A stretch of 64,000 nucleotides of DNA from Pseudoalteromonas sp. MEBiC 03607 (GTDB taxonomy: Bacteria; Pseudomonadota; Gammaproteobacteria; Enterobacterales; Alteromonadaceae), in contig NZ_SRRY01000001.1 of assembly GCF_004792295.1 (NCBI RefSeq), positions 623,501 to 687,500 of the forward strand, written 5' to 3'. A model generated the notes under the pieces. It saw only the letters and a list, made by a program, of their open reading frames with translations. It was not told the origin of the DNA and did no database searches. Below are positions 19,155 through 27,859 of the stretch, piece by piece. Position 1 is the stretch's first letter. Every line of letters begins with the position of its first letter. The position numbers were made by a program, and so were the translations under genes.

Positions 19155-21437
19155 ATGTTTAAGATAATCAAATGGTTACTAGTCGCTTCACTCATCATCG
19201 CACTATTGGCAACAGGCCTCATCTATGGGGTGTTGAATCTAAGTTTGCCAGCACTTGATGGTCGAGGACAAAGTAATGCAATTACTCACTCAGTGAAGAT
19301 TGAGCGTGATGCTTTGGGGCAAGCTGTTATTAGCGCTCAAAATCGCTTAGATGCTGCTTATGCGCTTGGTTTTGCGCATGGCCAAGACCGATTTTTTCAA
19401 ATGGATTTATTGCGCCGTAATGCGGCGGGTGAATTAAGTGAGCTGTTTGGTAAAGCTGCGTTAGAGCTTGATAAAAAAATGCGTTTTCATCAATTACGTC
19501 AGCGTAGCCAGTTTTTAGTTGAGCAACTACCTGCTGCAGATAAGACGCTACTTAAAGCCTATGCTAATGGCGTGAACGAAGGTTATGCGCAATTGGGTTT
19601 TGATAGCTTTGAATACATATTAACAGGCTCGAGTGCTCAACCTTGGCAAAGCGAAGACAGTTTGTTGGTTATTTTTAGTATGTACTTAGACTTACAAACA
19701 GCAACATTTGAACGAGATAAAACGCTGATAGAAATTGAGCAGCTTTACGGTAAAGACATGGTTGACTTTATTACCCAGCCAAGCCCTTATCAGGCTGCAC
19801 TTGATAATAGTCAGTTACCTGCATACGGTGCAGGGATCCCTGCTTTAAACAAGTCATCATGGGTAATCAACGATATTCTCGACCGAAAAGAATTAGGGAG
19901 TAATAATTGGGCCGTTACAGGGCAGTTAACTAAAACGGGCGCTGCAATGTTATCTGATGATATGCACCTTTCTTTTGCGGTGCCAATCATTTGGTATCGC
20001 GCTCAACTCAATTATCCTGTTGATGGTCAGATGCAGCAAATTACCGGTGTATCATTGCCGGGAGCACCGGCAATTGTGGTTGGTACAAATAATAAAATCG
20101 CGTGGGGTTTTACCAATGGTTATTTAGATACCGCCGATTGGGTAGCACTTGAGAGTAAAGAGAAAACGTGGCAAATAGATGAACCCATTTTACTTAATGA
20201 TGGCAAGGTTGAAAATTATGCTTTGACAATGAGTGAGTATGGTCCCGTTAAAGAAATTAATGGCAAACCCTATGCTTTAAGTTGGGTTGCTCACCATGAT
20301 TATGCCGTTGATATGGACTTATTAAAGCTTGAAAGTGCAAAAACGGTTGATGATGCGCTAGCTATTGCTGCAGACGTTGGTATTCCGGTACAAAACTTAA
20401 TGGTGGTCGATGATAAAGGCAATGCTGCATGGAAAAATATGGGAGCAGTGCCTGCACGTAAAGTGCCTCATCAACTGGCTGTGTCTGAACAAGCTTACTC
20501 TGCAGCTTGGCATGAGAATGAAACGGATCGTCCCTTTGTAAAAAATCCTGAGAGCGGTCGTTTATGGACTGGTAATTCTCGGGTTGTTTCGGCTAAAGAT
20601 GATGAGCGATTTGGTAATGGTGCATACGCGATGGGGGCAAGATCAGCACAAATTCGCGATCGTTTATTTGAAAAGCAGCAATTTACCGAGCAAGATTTTT
20701 ATTCATTACAGCATGATAACGAGGCGCGCTTTTTAGCACCATGGCATCAATTACTGGTTAAACAGCTTAGCACTGCAGGCGATAAATATGCGCTGTATTT
20801 AAAAGAGCTAAAAAACTGGCAGGCGTGTGCTTGTAGCGACTCAATTGGTTACACCTTAGTAAAACGTTACCGCAGTGAAGTGATTAATAGCTTATTTAGC
20901 CCATTAGAAAATAAGCTAAAAGAGCTCGACAGTAGTTTAAAGCCAGTTAAGCGAGATTTAGAGCCTGCCGTTTGGCAGCTTATCGAAGCGCAGCCTCAAA
21001 CATGGTTAAACCCTGATTATGCAAACTGGCAACAGCAAATGGTAGGAGCCTTTGACCGCGTAATTACTAAACTTACAGAGCAGTACGGTAATAATCTACA
21101 CAGTTGGCAATGGGGTAAGGTCAACGAATTAGTCATTGAGCACCCGTTTGCCAAGCAAATACCGGCACTTAAAAGCTTATTAAATATGCCTACAGCTCCT
21201 GGCTTTGGCGATACCTTCATGCCAGCAGTCCAAGGTCGTAGCTTTGGCGCTTCACAGCGTTTTATAGTACAACCAGGCCATTTAGATAAAGCGATTATGG
21301 CGATACCTGGGGGTCAATCAGGGCATCCGTTGTCGGAGTTTTATCGAGCTGGATTTGACGACTATGTGAGTAACGGTTTAACTCCTCTATTACCACAAGA
21401 GATTATTCATAGTATTCGTATTGATGCGGTTAACTAA
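19155..21437 (+). CDS. Penicillin acylase family N-terminal nucleophile hydrolase
   Basis: A 760-residue precursor of the penicillin amidase (S45) family. It starts with a hydrophobic signal or anchor (about 5-27). The alpha-chain region has ALGFAHGQDRFFQMDLLRRNAAGELSE (from about residue 70). The autocatalytic nucleophile is S249 in GSNNWAV, where maturation would split the chain. The beta-chain shows AWGFTNGYLD, and near the end a PGGQSGHPLSEFY block. Family members in marine bacteria often hydrolyse N-acyl-homoserine lactones or other amides; the substrate here cannot be read from the sequence. The GGGAAG ribosome-binding site is 6 bases before the ATG. The last 8 bases overlap the convergent diguanylate cyclase gene. 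Confidence 0.92.
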   Translation: MFKIIKWLLVASLIIALLATGLIYGVLNLSLPALDGRGQSNAITHSVKIERDALGQAVISAQNRLDAAYALGFAHGQDRFFQMDLLRRNAAGELSELFGKAALELDKKMRFHQLRQRSQFLVEQLPAADKTLLKAYANGVNEGYAQLGFDSFEYILTGSSAQPWQSEDSLLVIFSMYLDLQTATFERDKTLIEIEQLYGKDMVDFITQPSPYQAALDNSQLPAYGAGIPALNKSSWVINDILDRKELGSNNWAVTGQLTKTGAAMLSDDMHLSFAVPIIWYRAQLNYPVDGQMQQITGVSLPGAPAIVVGTNNKIAWGFTNGYLDTADWVALESKEKTWQIDEPILLNDGKVENYALTMSEYGPVKEINGKPYALSWVAHHDYAVDMDLLKLESAKTVDDALAIAADVGIPVQNLMVVDDKGNAAWKNMGAVPARKVPHQLAVSEQAYSAAWHENETDRPFVKNPESGRLWTGNSRVVSAKDDERFGNGAYAMGARSAQIRDRLFEKQQFTEQDFYSLQHDNEARFLAPWHQLLVKQLSTAGDKYALYLKELKNWQACACSDSIGYTLVKRYRSEVINSLFSPLENKLKELDSSLKPVKRDLEPAVWQLIEAQPQTWLNPDYANWQQQMVGAFDRVITKLTEQYGNNLHSWQWGKVNELVIEHPFAKQIPALKSLLNMPTAPGFGDTFMPAVQGRSFGASQRFIVQPGHLDKAIMAIPGGQSGHPLSEFYRAGFDDYVSNGLTPLLPQEIIHSIRIDAVN

Positions 21438-21448
21438 CCGCATCAATA
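21419..21448. terminator. Long inverted repeat over the overlapping convergent stops
   Basis: Fourteen-base arms (TATTGATGCGGTTA and its complement) with only two bases between them contain both stop codons of the acylase and GGDEF genes. No long T run follows, so it may work as a hairpin that blocks 3' exonucleases or as a weak terminator for both genes. Confidence 0.5.
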
Positions 21449-22545
21449 TCATCGAAAGTAGGGTTGGAACCTTTCGCGACAGTGGTTTGATTTCGACCCA
21501 AGTGTTTACTTTGATACAAGGCCGTATCAGCATGTTGTAGCATTTTTTCTATCGGTGCAAGAGGCTGCCACTCGATTAAACCAAAGCTCATAGTGATTGT
21601 TAAATCAGGGAAATCGGGATGGGCATCAAGCTCGGCTATCTGTTGACGAAGCGCTTCTATTTTAGCAAAAGCTTGCTGCTCATTAGTATTTGTAAGTATC
21701 AATAAAAACTCTTCACCTCCCCAACGAACAGCAATATCATCCTCACTGATAAAGTCACTAATTAGTTTTGATACATTTATTAAGATGGTGTCACCTTTAT
21801 CATGACCAAAGGTATCATTAATACTTTTGAACCTGTCAATGTCAGCCATAACCATACATAGATTGGCATCTTGCTCGATGCTCTTTTTATGTGCCATTGA
21901 GATGAGCTTTTTCGCAAACCGTCGGTTGTATAATTTTGTTAATGGATCTCGAGCGGCCATCTCGGTGAGCTCAACGCGTTGTGAAAGCGTAATTTCACGA
22001 ATAAGCCCCATCCCATACACCATAGGTAATCCGGCAATGATGATGTTTATCACATTGATATATGGAAGGAGTTCAGGATAAGCGAAACCATAGGTTACGT
22101 CTGAGAAAAATAAATACAACGAAGCAAAGGTAGCAATCATTAACAAGCTGTATGTTGCAGCCCATTTAAAAGTAAGCTGGTAATCAATCATCAAAATACA
22201 CGACACAGTCCATAAATAGAACTGAAACCCAGCACCTAAGCCAAGAGTTGCGCAGACAATAACTGCATGAATAAGCACTTCGAGGCAAAACACCCTCAAA
22301 GCAAGAGAGGTTAAGCCTTGCTTTATAAGGAAAATACCACTGCCCCAAGCAAATACACTTAAAATGTTAACTATAGCGAGCATGTTCGCGCCAATGTGCG
22401 CGAAAGCGGGGATTAGTAAAGCATGTACAGCTAATGCGAAATAGGCAATTTTAGTAATAATAAGAAACTTTACATGCTCTATTTCTTCTAATCCAGACTG
22501 TTTGGTTTGTCTTAGTAAATGTTTTATCAAACCAACCTCATACAC
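21430..22545 (-). CDS. Membrane-bound diguanylate cyclase (GGDEF)
   Basis: A 371-residue protein with about six membrane segments in its first 185 residues and a cytoplasmic GGDEF domain from about 200 to 365. The active-site loop is intact, RWGGEEF with GGEEF at 276-280, so it should make cyclic di-GMP from two GTP. The inhibitory I-site position, five residues before GGEEF (267-270), reads SEDD rather than RxxD, so product inhibition by that route is probably missing. No EAL domain. The N-terminal sensor is not one I can name. The start is not supported by an obvious ribosome-binding site. Confidence 0.92.
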   Translation of the reverse strand: MYEVGLIKHLLRQTKQSGLEEIEHVKFLIITKIAYFALAVHALLIPAFAHIGANMLAIVNILSVFAWGSGIFLIKQGLTSLALRVFCLEVLIHAVIVCATLGLGAGFQFYLWTVSCILMIDYQLTFKWAATYSLLMIATFASLYLFFSDVTYGFAYPELLPYINVINIIIAGLPMVYGMGLIREITLSQRVELTEMAARDPLTKLYNRRFAKKLISMAHKKSIEQDANLCMVMADIDRFKSINDTFGHDKGDTILINVSKLISDFISEDDIAVRWGGEEFLLILTNTNEQQAFAKIEALRQQIAELDAHPDFPDLTITMSFGLIEWQPLAPIEKMLQHADTALYQSKHLGRNQTTVAKGSNPTFDDIDAVS

Positions 22546-22650
22546 ACTTACAGGGAGAAATTAAAGTATAGATGATTATTTGAACAATGCGGCAGTGTTG
22601 TCAGGTGCTTTTAGTAACAGCACAATAAAATTTTTGTATAATGCTAATTA

Positions 22651-22688
22651 AAGCCTTGTTCACCTGCAGTTTGCTAAGTTTAAGGCTT
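22651..22688 (+). other. Inverted repeat in the leader of the GNAT-nitrilase gene
   Basis: AAGCCTT (22651-22657) and AAGGCTT (22682-22688) flank a 24-base loop, downstream of a TATAAT hexamer at 22637-22642 that may be the -10 box of the operon. If so, the mRNA has a leader of roughly 140 bases. I saw no match to a known riboswitch, including the ACGR hairpins of mini-ykkC. Confidence 0.25.
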
Positions 22689-22788
22689 GGCAGAGCTCAT
22701 AATTGATGCCACTCTAAATAAAACCAATCTAGAAACATGAGAATATCTTGTTTTATTGATTATCCTCTCGTGCCTAAAAGGAGTAAGT

Positions 22789-24321
22789 ATGCCGGCGGAA
22801 AAAACGCATTTAGCGATCTGTAATTTAACTAAAGAGCAGTATCCACAAATCAAAACTCTCATGGATCAAGCGTATCCGGGGCTCGGTGGTGCTTGGCCAA
22901 GTCACACTATTTTTAGGTTAATAGACCAGTTTCCGGAAGGGCAAATAGGCATTGTTGATGACGGTGTTTTGGTCGGAATTGCGCTTAGCGTACAGGTTGA
23001 TTACGGACGCTTTTCTAACCCACATACTTATGAAGACATTGTTGATGGTCACGACCGTGTATTTAGTGACCCTGAAGGTGATGCTTTATATGGTTTAGAT
23101 GTGGTCATTTCATCGACTCACCGAGGTATGCGACTTGGTCGTCGTTTATACGATGCGCGAAAAGAGTTGTGCCGCCAGTATAACTTACGGGCCATTTTAG
23201 CAGGTGGGCGAATTCCGCGTTATTACAATCATAGTGCAGAGATGACTCCGATGGAGTACATCGAAAAAGTTGACCACAAAGAGCTGTACGATCCGATTTT
23301 AAGCTTTCAGCTATCTAATGATTTCCAAGTAAAACGTCTACTTAAAAAGTATCTTCCTGAAGATCAGGAATCTGTTGGTTATGCCACTTTACTAGAGTGG
23401 AATAACATTATGTTTGAGCCGACTGATACGGTACTTGAGTCGACCAAATCAATTGTGCGCGTCGGTGCTGTACAGTGGCAAATGCGCTGTGTTGAGTCTG
23501 TTGAAGAGCTGCTTAAGCAAGTGGAATATTTTGTTGATACGGTATCAGATTATAAGAGTGACTTTATTCTGTTTCCGGAGTTTTTCAATGCCCCGTTAAT
23601 GGGACTCACTGAGCAAAGCAATCAAACCGAAGCAATTCGCTATCTGGCCGAATACACAGAAACATTCCGTGATGCTATGTCGCGTATGGCGGTTGAATAC
23701 AATGCCAATATTATCACCGGTTCTATGCCGCTTGCTGAAGACGACAAGATTTATAATGTCAGCTATTTGTGCCACCGCAGCGGTAAAATTGATGAGCAGC
23801 GCAAAATTCATATTACGCCCCATGAGCAAAATGACTGGGTGATCCAAGGCGGTGACAAAATTGCCGTATTTGAAACGGATGCGGGTCGTGTCGGTATTCA
23901 AATTTGTTACGATGTTGAGTTCCCTGAGCTGTCACGTATTCTCGCTAAACAAGGGCTGGATATTTTATTTGTACCATTTTGGACAGATACCAAAAACAGT
24001 TACTTACGTGTTCGTCATTGTGCCCAAGCACGCGCAATCGAAAATGAATGTTATGTTGTGATTGCAGGCTCTGTTGGTAACTTACCTGAAGTAGAGAGTT
24101 TAGACGTACAATACTCGCAATCGGCAGTGCTTACGCCATCAGATTTCTCATTCCCGCATGATGCGACCTTGAATGAAGCAACACCGAATACTGAAATGTT
24201 GTTATTCAGTGATTTAGATATGGATAAACTGAAAATCCTTCACAGTGAAGGTACGGTAAGAAACTTAAAGGACCGCCGTGAAGATCTGTATGACGTGATC
24301 TTGAAAAAGCGAGAGCAATAA
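22789..24321 (+). CDS. Bifunctional GNAT acetyltransferase / carbon-nitrogen hydrolase
   Basis: A 510-residue fusion. The start at 22789 is chosen for its AAGGAG 6-8 bases upstream; an in-frame ATG 33 bases earlier lacks one. The N-terminal half (about 1-215) is a GNAT domain with the acetyl-CoA loop around RGMRLGRRLYDAR. The C-terminal half (about 225-500) is a nitrilase-superfamily hydrolase with its triad E264 (LFPEFF), K339 (RKIHIT) and C373 (QICYDVEFPE). Fusions of this architecture are widespread but their substrate is not settled; they should cleave an amide or related C-N bond. The stop overlaps the start of the SMR exporter by one base, implying joint function or regulation. Confidence 0.92.
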   Translation: MPAEKTHLAICNLTKEQYPQIKTLMDQAYPGLGGAWPSHTIFRLIDQFPEGQIGIVDDGVLVGIALSVQVDYGRFSNPHTYEDIVDGHDRVFSDPEGDALYGLDVVISSTHRGMRLGRRLYDARKELCRQYNLRAILAGGRIPRYYNHSAEMTPMEYIEKVDHKELYDPILSFQLSNDFQVKRLLKKYLPEDQESVGYATLLEWNNIMFEPTDTVLESTKSIVRVGAVQWQMRCVESVEELLKQVEYFVDTVSDYKSDFILFPEFFNAPLMGLTEQSNQTEAIRYLAEYTETFRDAMSRMAVEYNANIITGSMPLAEDDKIYNVSYLCHRSGKIDEQRKIHITPHEQNDWVIQGGDKIAVFETDAGRVGIQICYDVEFPELSRILAKQGLDILFVPFWTDTKNSYLRVRHCAQARAIENECYVVIAGSVGNLPEVESLDVQYSQSAVLTPSDFSFPHDATLNEATPNTEMLLFSDLDMDKLKILHSEGTVRNLKDRREDLYDVILKKREQ

Positions 24322-24638
24322 TGGCGTGGCTGTATTTAATTGTCGCAGGACTGTTAGAGATTGGTTGGCCAGTCGGCCTTAAAATGTCTCAACAGCCAGA
24401 TAGTCGCTGGTTAGGTATTGCAATAGCTGTCGCCTTTATGGTCGCCAGTGGGGTTATGTTGTGGTTAGCGCAAAAGGATATTCCGATGGGGACATCCTAT
24501 GCGGTATGGACAGGCATAGGAGCCGCAGGCACCTTCTTGGTTGGTATTTTATTTTATGGTGATGCTGCCACATTTGGCCGCATTGCCGGAGTACTTTTGA
24601 TAATTAGTGGTGTAATAACCCTAAAGATTAGTCATTAA
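24321..24638 (+). CDS. sugE: Small multidrug resistance family exporter of the Gdx/SugE subtype
   Basis: A 105-residue protein with four membrane helices. The proton/substrate glutamate is E13 in LLEIGWPVGLK, and W16 plus K21 fit the Gdx (guanidinium exporter) pattern rather than the EmrE pattern. GTSYAVWTGIGAAGT in helix 3 is also typical. Characterised Gdx proteins exchange guanidinium for protons as antiparallel dimers in the inner membrane. It is translationally coupled (TAATG) to the GNAT-nitrilase upstream and followed by a strong hairpin. Confidence 0.9.
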   Translation: MAWLYLIVAGLLEIGWPVGLKMSQQPDSRWLGIAIAVAFMVASGVMLWLAQKDIPMGTSYAVWTGIGAAGTFLVGILFYGDAATFGRIAGVLLIISGVITLKISH

Positions 24639-24667
24639 AAAAGCGGCATAGCCGCTTTTTTAATGAC
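24631..24667. terminator. Bidirectional intrinsic terminator between the SMR and EamA genes
   Basis: A perfect 17-bp stem with an ATA loop (GC core AAGCGGC/GCCGCTT) and T runs on both strands. It begins over the sugE stop codon and ends 11 bases before the stop of the convergent transporter. Confidence 0.92.
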
Positions 24668-24678
24668 TAGGAATAAGC

Positions 24679-25557
24679 CTAATTGGGTAGCATTACCAGA
24701 ATCGCTGCCAATGCAATTAACACAAGCCCCGCCGTGTCTTGGCGTTTTAACGGCTGTTTTAGCCAAAGAATCGATACCATAATGGTAAAAAATACTTCAA
24801 TTTGCCCCAGTGTTTTTACATAAGCAACATGCTGCAAGCTCATGGCGCTAAACCAACCGATGGAACCTAAACAGCTACACACACTAACAGCGGTCGTGGT
24901 GCCTTTGTGATGCCACATTTTGTTAAATGTATCGCGCTCTTTGAGGGCAATATAAACGCACAGCATCAACGTTTGTAAGCTGATAATCAGTACCAATACC
25001 CAAGCCGCCGAGTGTGGGAAAGTCAGCCCTGAATTTAAGCTTGCTTCGCGGATCCACGACGATGAAAGAGCAAATGAAGTACCGCAAGCAAGCCCAAGAA
25101 GTGCAGTGCCTAAATTAAAGTGTTTAACATTCGCGATGCCACTTAATAGCAATACCGCAATTGCACCAATAAATACCCCAATCCAGCCTAGTAATGATAG
25201 TGCGGAGCCAAAAAACATAACACCTAAAATAGCAGCCATCAGCGCTTCACTTTTGGCAAGCCCAGCACCGACTGCAAAGTTATTCATTTTAAATAGTTTT
25301 ACCATCAAGCCTGTGGCAACGATTTGGACGATACTGGCGCCAACAATGTAGCCAATAAAAGCCAGATTAAAGTCAGGAAGTGCAGCGTCTTGGTATTGAT
25401 AAAGTGCAAATAAATAAAGGGCAGCAATCGGGCTGGCAACAATAAAGCGGGCAAGCGTCACCCCTGCAACACTCACTGTTGCACTGAGTTTACTTTGCAG
25501 AGCATTGCGCCATGACTGCATAAACGCTGCAAAAATAGTTAAGAAAATCCAAGTCAT
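24679..25557 (-). CDS. EamA/DMT-superfamily transporter
   Basis: A 292-residue protein of ten hydrophobic helices in two five-helix repeats, as in the drug/metabolite transporter superfamily. Helix 4 (GLAKSEALMAAILGVMFFG) and helix 9 (VKTLGQIEVFFTIMVSILWLKQ) show the repeated EamA pattern. Substrate unknown. The gene is alone on its strand, converging on sugE and divergent from the MAPEG gene. Confidence 0.85.
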   Translation of the reverse strand: MTWIFLTIFAAFMQSWRNALQSKLSATVSVAGVTLARFIVASPIAALYLFALYQYQDAALPDFNLAFIGYIVGASIVQIVATGLMVKLFKMNNFAVGAGLAKSEALMAAILGVMFFGSALSLLGWIGVFIGAIAVLLLSGIANVKHFNLGTALLGLACGTSFALSSSWIREASLNSGLTFPHSAAWVLVLIISLQTLMLCVYIALKERDTFNKMWHHKGTTTAVSVCSCLGSIGWFSAMSLQHVAYVKTLGQIEVFFTIMVSILWLKQPLKRQDTAGLVLIALAAILVMLPN

Positions 25558-25691
25558 ATTGAAAATATATTAATGGGGGGAGGCAATTAGAGTATCAAAA
25601 CCAAAGTATTAGGGCATTAGCTTATCGACCAACTTGAGAAAAACTCAGCTGTGACAATATGTCGCAGGGCTTTTAAGTAATCATTAGGCTA

Positions 25692-25746
25692 TAGTGACAA
25701 TGATGCTATTGCTAGCCGTTGCTTTTAGAAGTAGCGGCTTTTTTTT
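25692..25746 (+). ncRNA. Candidate short RNA or leader ending at an orphan terminator
   Basis: A strong terminator (next entry) lies on the plus strand, but no plus-strand gene precedes it: the sequence back to 25557 is the upstream region of the minus-strand EamA gene. A TATAGT hexamer (25690-25695), with a weak -35 region, could start a transcript of about 45 bases. It might instead be a premature-termination leader for the MAPEG gene at 25792. No homology to a known RNA is recognised; exact ends are guesses. Confidence 0.25.
25714..25746 (+). terminator. Intrinsic terminator with no upstream gene on its strand
   Basis: Eleven-pair stem AGCCGTTGCTT / AAGTAGCGGCT (two G-U pairs), TTAG loop, then eight T. 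It sits 46 bases before the MAPEG start codon. Confidence 0.8.
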
Positions 25747-25791
25747 GTTTGCTGTAGGGTAAGCTATTACAGTTAAAAATAAGGAAATATC

Positions 25792-26175
25792 ATGACAACA
25801 CTGATTATCTGCGCACTCATCGCAGTACTCATACCTTATTTAGCTAAAGCCCCCGTGGCTTTTGCACAAAATAAGCTAGCAGGCTACGACAATAAGCACC
25901 CTCGCGAACAACAAGCAAAACTAACCGGCTTTGGTGCTCGTGCATTAGCAGCACATCAAAATAGCTTTGAATCGCTGATTATTTTTGCAGTAGCGCTGGC
26001 GGTGGTAATCGGTAGTAATAATATCTATCAGGTGACTGAAACCCTTGCGATTGTGCATGTTATTGCTCGCGTTCTGTACTGTATTTTCTACTACATAAAC
26101 CAAGATATATTGCGATCATTAGTCTGGTTTATTGGTTATGTTTGCGCTGTGGCGATGATCGCTCTTTGCCTCTAG
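25792..26175 (+). CDS. MAPEG family membrane protein
   Basis: A 127-residue four-helix membrane protein. The motif ARALAAHQNSFESLIIFAVAL (about 49-69) is the MAPEG signature (conserved N and E after helix 1), and ARVLYCIFYYINQDILRSLVW matches the helix 3-4 region. Eukaryotic MAPEG proteins are glutathione transferases or related; for short bacterial members of this type the role is mostly unknown. AAGGAAA lies 6 bases before the ATG. Confidence 0.85.
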   Translation: MTTLIICALIAVLIPYLAKAPVAFAQNKLAGYDNKHPREQQAKLTGFGARALAAHQNSFESLIIFAVALAVVIGSNNIYQVTETLAIVHVIARVLYCIFYYINQDILRSLVWFIGYVCAVAMIALCL

Positions 26176-26201
26176 TTACAAAGCAATGAGTTAAAAACCA
26201 C

Positions 26202-26233
26202 AAAGCAAGCGGCTTAAATAAGGCGCTTGCTTT
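26202..26233. terminator. Hairpin between the MAPEG and M56 peptidase genes
   Basis: AAAGCAAGC / GCTTGCTTT with a 14-base loop. On the minus strand GTGGTTTTTAAC follows shortly, so it likely ends the blaI-blaR-like operon. Confidence 0.55.
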
Positions 26234-26254
26234 AGGGTCTTAAGTTGCTACAGC

Positions 26255-27460
26255 TTATTTAGAACTGACTTTAACTTTCTCAATTAAATCCTTAGCTTGA
26301 TAGTTTTCGTCTAAGGCAAAATCGAGTTGCACTAGGGCGTTTTTAAAGCCAGATTCAGATGGCGCATATTGCCATTGTTTTAATGCTCTTTTCGCTTCTC
26401 GATTGAAAACATCTTCAGGCTCTGCACTTACCACACTAATATTGCTGGTGGCGCCGCTTGGTAAAATATCGTATTTCAAAACGACTGAACCGCTAATGCC
26501 TTGCTCCGCAGCTTGAATTGGGTATATCGGTTCTACGCGCATAACCGCTTGATAGTCTTTTGTCTTTTCAACTGACATTGGCTGTTTTGCAATGGCAAAG
26601 CTGCTAAGCATGCCCGCTGTAAAAATAACTAATGCTGTTTTTGCGATAAATGAGCTGTTGTCGATCTGCTTTATTTGATTTAGACGTTGTAACATGGTGT
26701 TTTTATCTCCGTATTGTGAATAAGCCATTAAGCCTGTTCTGCTAAAGCTTGCACAGTGCACTAATGCCTTACTGTATAAAATTCGTTGCTCTGTCGATTT
26801 ATTTTTGAGTACCTGCTCATCACATGAAAGCTCTTGAATACGGCGCAGGCTTGCATAGCCAAGCCAAGCGATTGGGTTAAACCACTGCAAAATAGTGGCA
26901 CTCAAAGCAATGGCATTAATCAGATTGTCTTTACGTTTAATGTGCACAGATTCATGCTCTAAAATAAGCGCTAAAGCATGGTTATCGTAGTGGCTTTGGT
27001 AGTTTGTAGGCAGCACTAGCTTGGTATTTATAACGCCTACAACCATAGGTGAGCTCACCTGTTTGCTTTGGTATAAGCGCATACTTTGGCTGTTGTGATG
27101 AACAACCGTAATTGGCTCTAGTTGCAGTTTCGCTAAAAAACGATAATGAAAGTACACGGCAGTGATCAGCATAGTAGCCGTAATAAAGCCATAAATAGCG
27201 AACCACGTTAGCGTAAATTGCGGCATTATTGCTGTGTTTGGCGTAATGGTCAGCTTACTGATAAAGTCGTTTTGTATCGGCTTTAAGTGATTTGGCAGGT
27301 TCGCTAACAGTAAGCTAATAGGTAGTAATGCCCACAGCGTATAAACCAAGCGCGCTGATAACTGGCTCAATAATTTTCGCTCTAGCAGCAATAAAAACAA
27401 AATTGCAGATGAGATCAAAAGCTGTTGTTCTAACAGCCAATTAAAAAATGCATCTAACAT
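26255..27460 (-). CDS. BlaR1/MecR1-type M56 metallopeptidase with TonB-like C-terminal domain
   Basis: A 401-residue membrane protease-sensor. Four membrane helices frame a cytoplasmic zinc-protease domain with HESVH at 169-173 (HExxH), followed by a second region with ELSCDEQVL providing the downstream acidic ligand. Instead of a penicillin-binding sensor domain, the periplasmic end (about 305-395) is a TonB C-terminal-like domain (EPIYPIQAAEQGISGSVVL, KRALKQWQYAP). Family knowledge: BlaR-type proteases cleave the cognate BlaI repressor when a signal arrives. The BlaI-like gene lies 9 bases upstream in the same operon. No beta-lactamase is nearby, so the signal and purpose are open. Confidence 0.9.
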   Translation of the reverse strand: MLDAFFNWLLEQQLLISSAILFLLLLERKLLSQLSARLVYTLWALLPISLLLANLPNHLKPIQNDFISKLTITPNTAIMPQFTLTWFAIYGFITATMLITAVYFHYRFLAKLQLEPITVVHHNSQSMRLYQSKQVSSPMVVGVINTKLVLPTNYQSHYDNHALALILEHESVHIKRKDNLINAIALSATILQWFNPIAWLGYASLRRIQELSCDEQVLKNKSTEQRILYSKALVHCASFSRTGLMAYSQYGDKNTMLQRLNQIKQIDNSSFIAKTALVIFTAGMLSSFAIAKQPMSVEKTKDYQAVMRVEPIYPIQAAEQGISGSVVLKYDILPSGATSNISVVSAEPEDVFNREAKRALKQWQYAPSESGFKNALVQLDFALDENYQAKDLIEKVKVSSK

Positions 27461-27469
27461 AACAAAGCC

Positions 27470-27844
27470 TTACTTTTGCTGTTTTTCCCAATCATCAATG
27501 ACCTTTTTTAGCTCATCAATATCATGTTGTGAGAGTTGCTCTGATTTAGCAAAACCGCTCACCAATGGCGCAATACGGCCATTAAAAAAGCGTTCAATAA
27601 AACTTTGGCTTTCTTTTAATGTGTATTCTTCACGGGCAATACAAGGGGTGTAGTTATATTGGCGACCTTGTTTCTCGAAGCTTAGTGCGCCTTTTTTAAC
27701 TAAACGGCTTAGTAGCGTTTTAATTGTTTTTTCGTGCCATTCTTTATCGTCACTTAAACGTGCAATTACTTCACTAGCCGTGGCTGGGTAGCCAAGCCAT
27801 ACCGCATCTAATACTTCGAATTCAGCTTTAGAAAGTTCAATCAT
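27470..27844 (-). CDS. BlaI/MecI/CopY-family transcriptional repressor
   Basis: A 124-residue winged-helix repressor. The family core is ELSKAEFEVLDAVW at the start, then VIARLSDDKEWHEKTIKTLLSRLVKKGAL (recognition helix) and a C-terminal dimerisation helix pair. It heads an operon with the M56 peptidase and should repress that operon by binding the TGTAATC-type sites directly upstream. In known systems the repressor is inactivated by proteolysis by its membrane partner. Confidence 0.92.
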   Translation of the reverse strand: MIELSKAEFEVLDAVWLGYPATASEVIARLSDDKEWHEKTIKTLLSRLVKKGALSFEKQGRQYNYTPCIAREEYTLKESQSFIERFFNGRIAPLVSGFAKSEQLSQHDIDELKKVIDDWEKQQK

Positions 27845-27859
27845 TTTTATGCCTACAGA

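Noticed and set aside
22546..22788. Guanidine (ykkC-type) riboswitch upstream of the GNAT-nitrilase/SMR genes
   Set aside because: I looked for the paired ACGR-loop hairpins and the larger ykkC fold because of the Gdx exporter; only an unrelated 7-bp inverted repeat is present.
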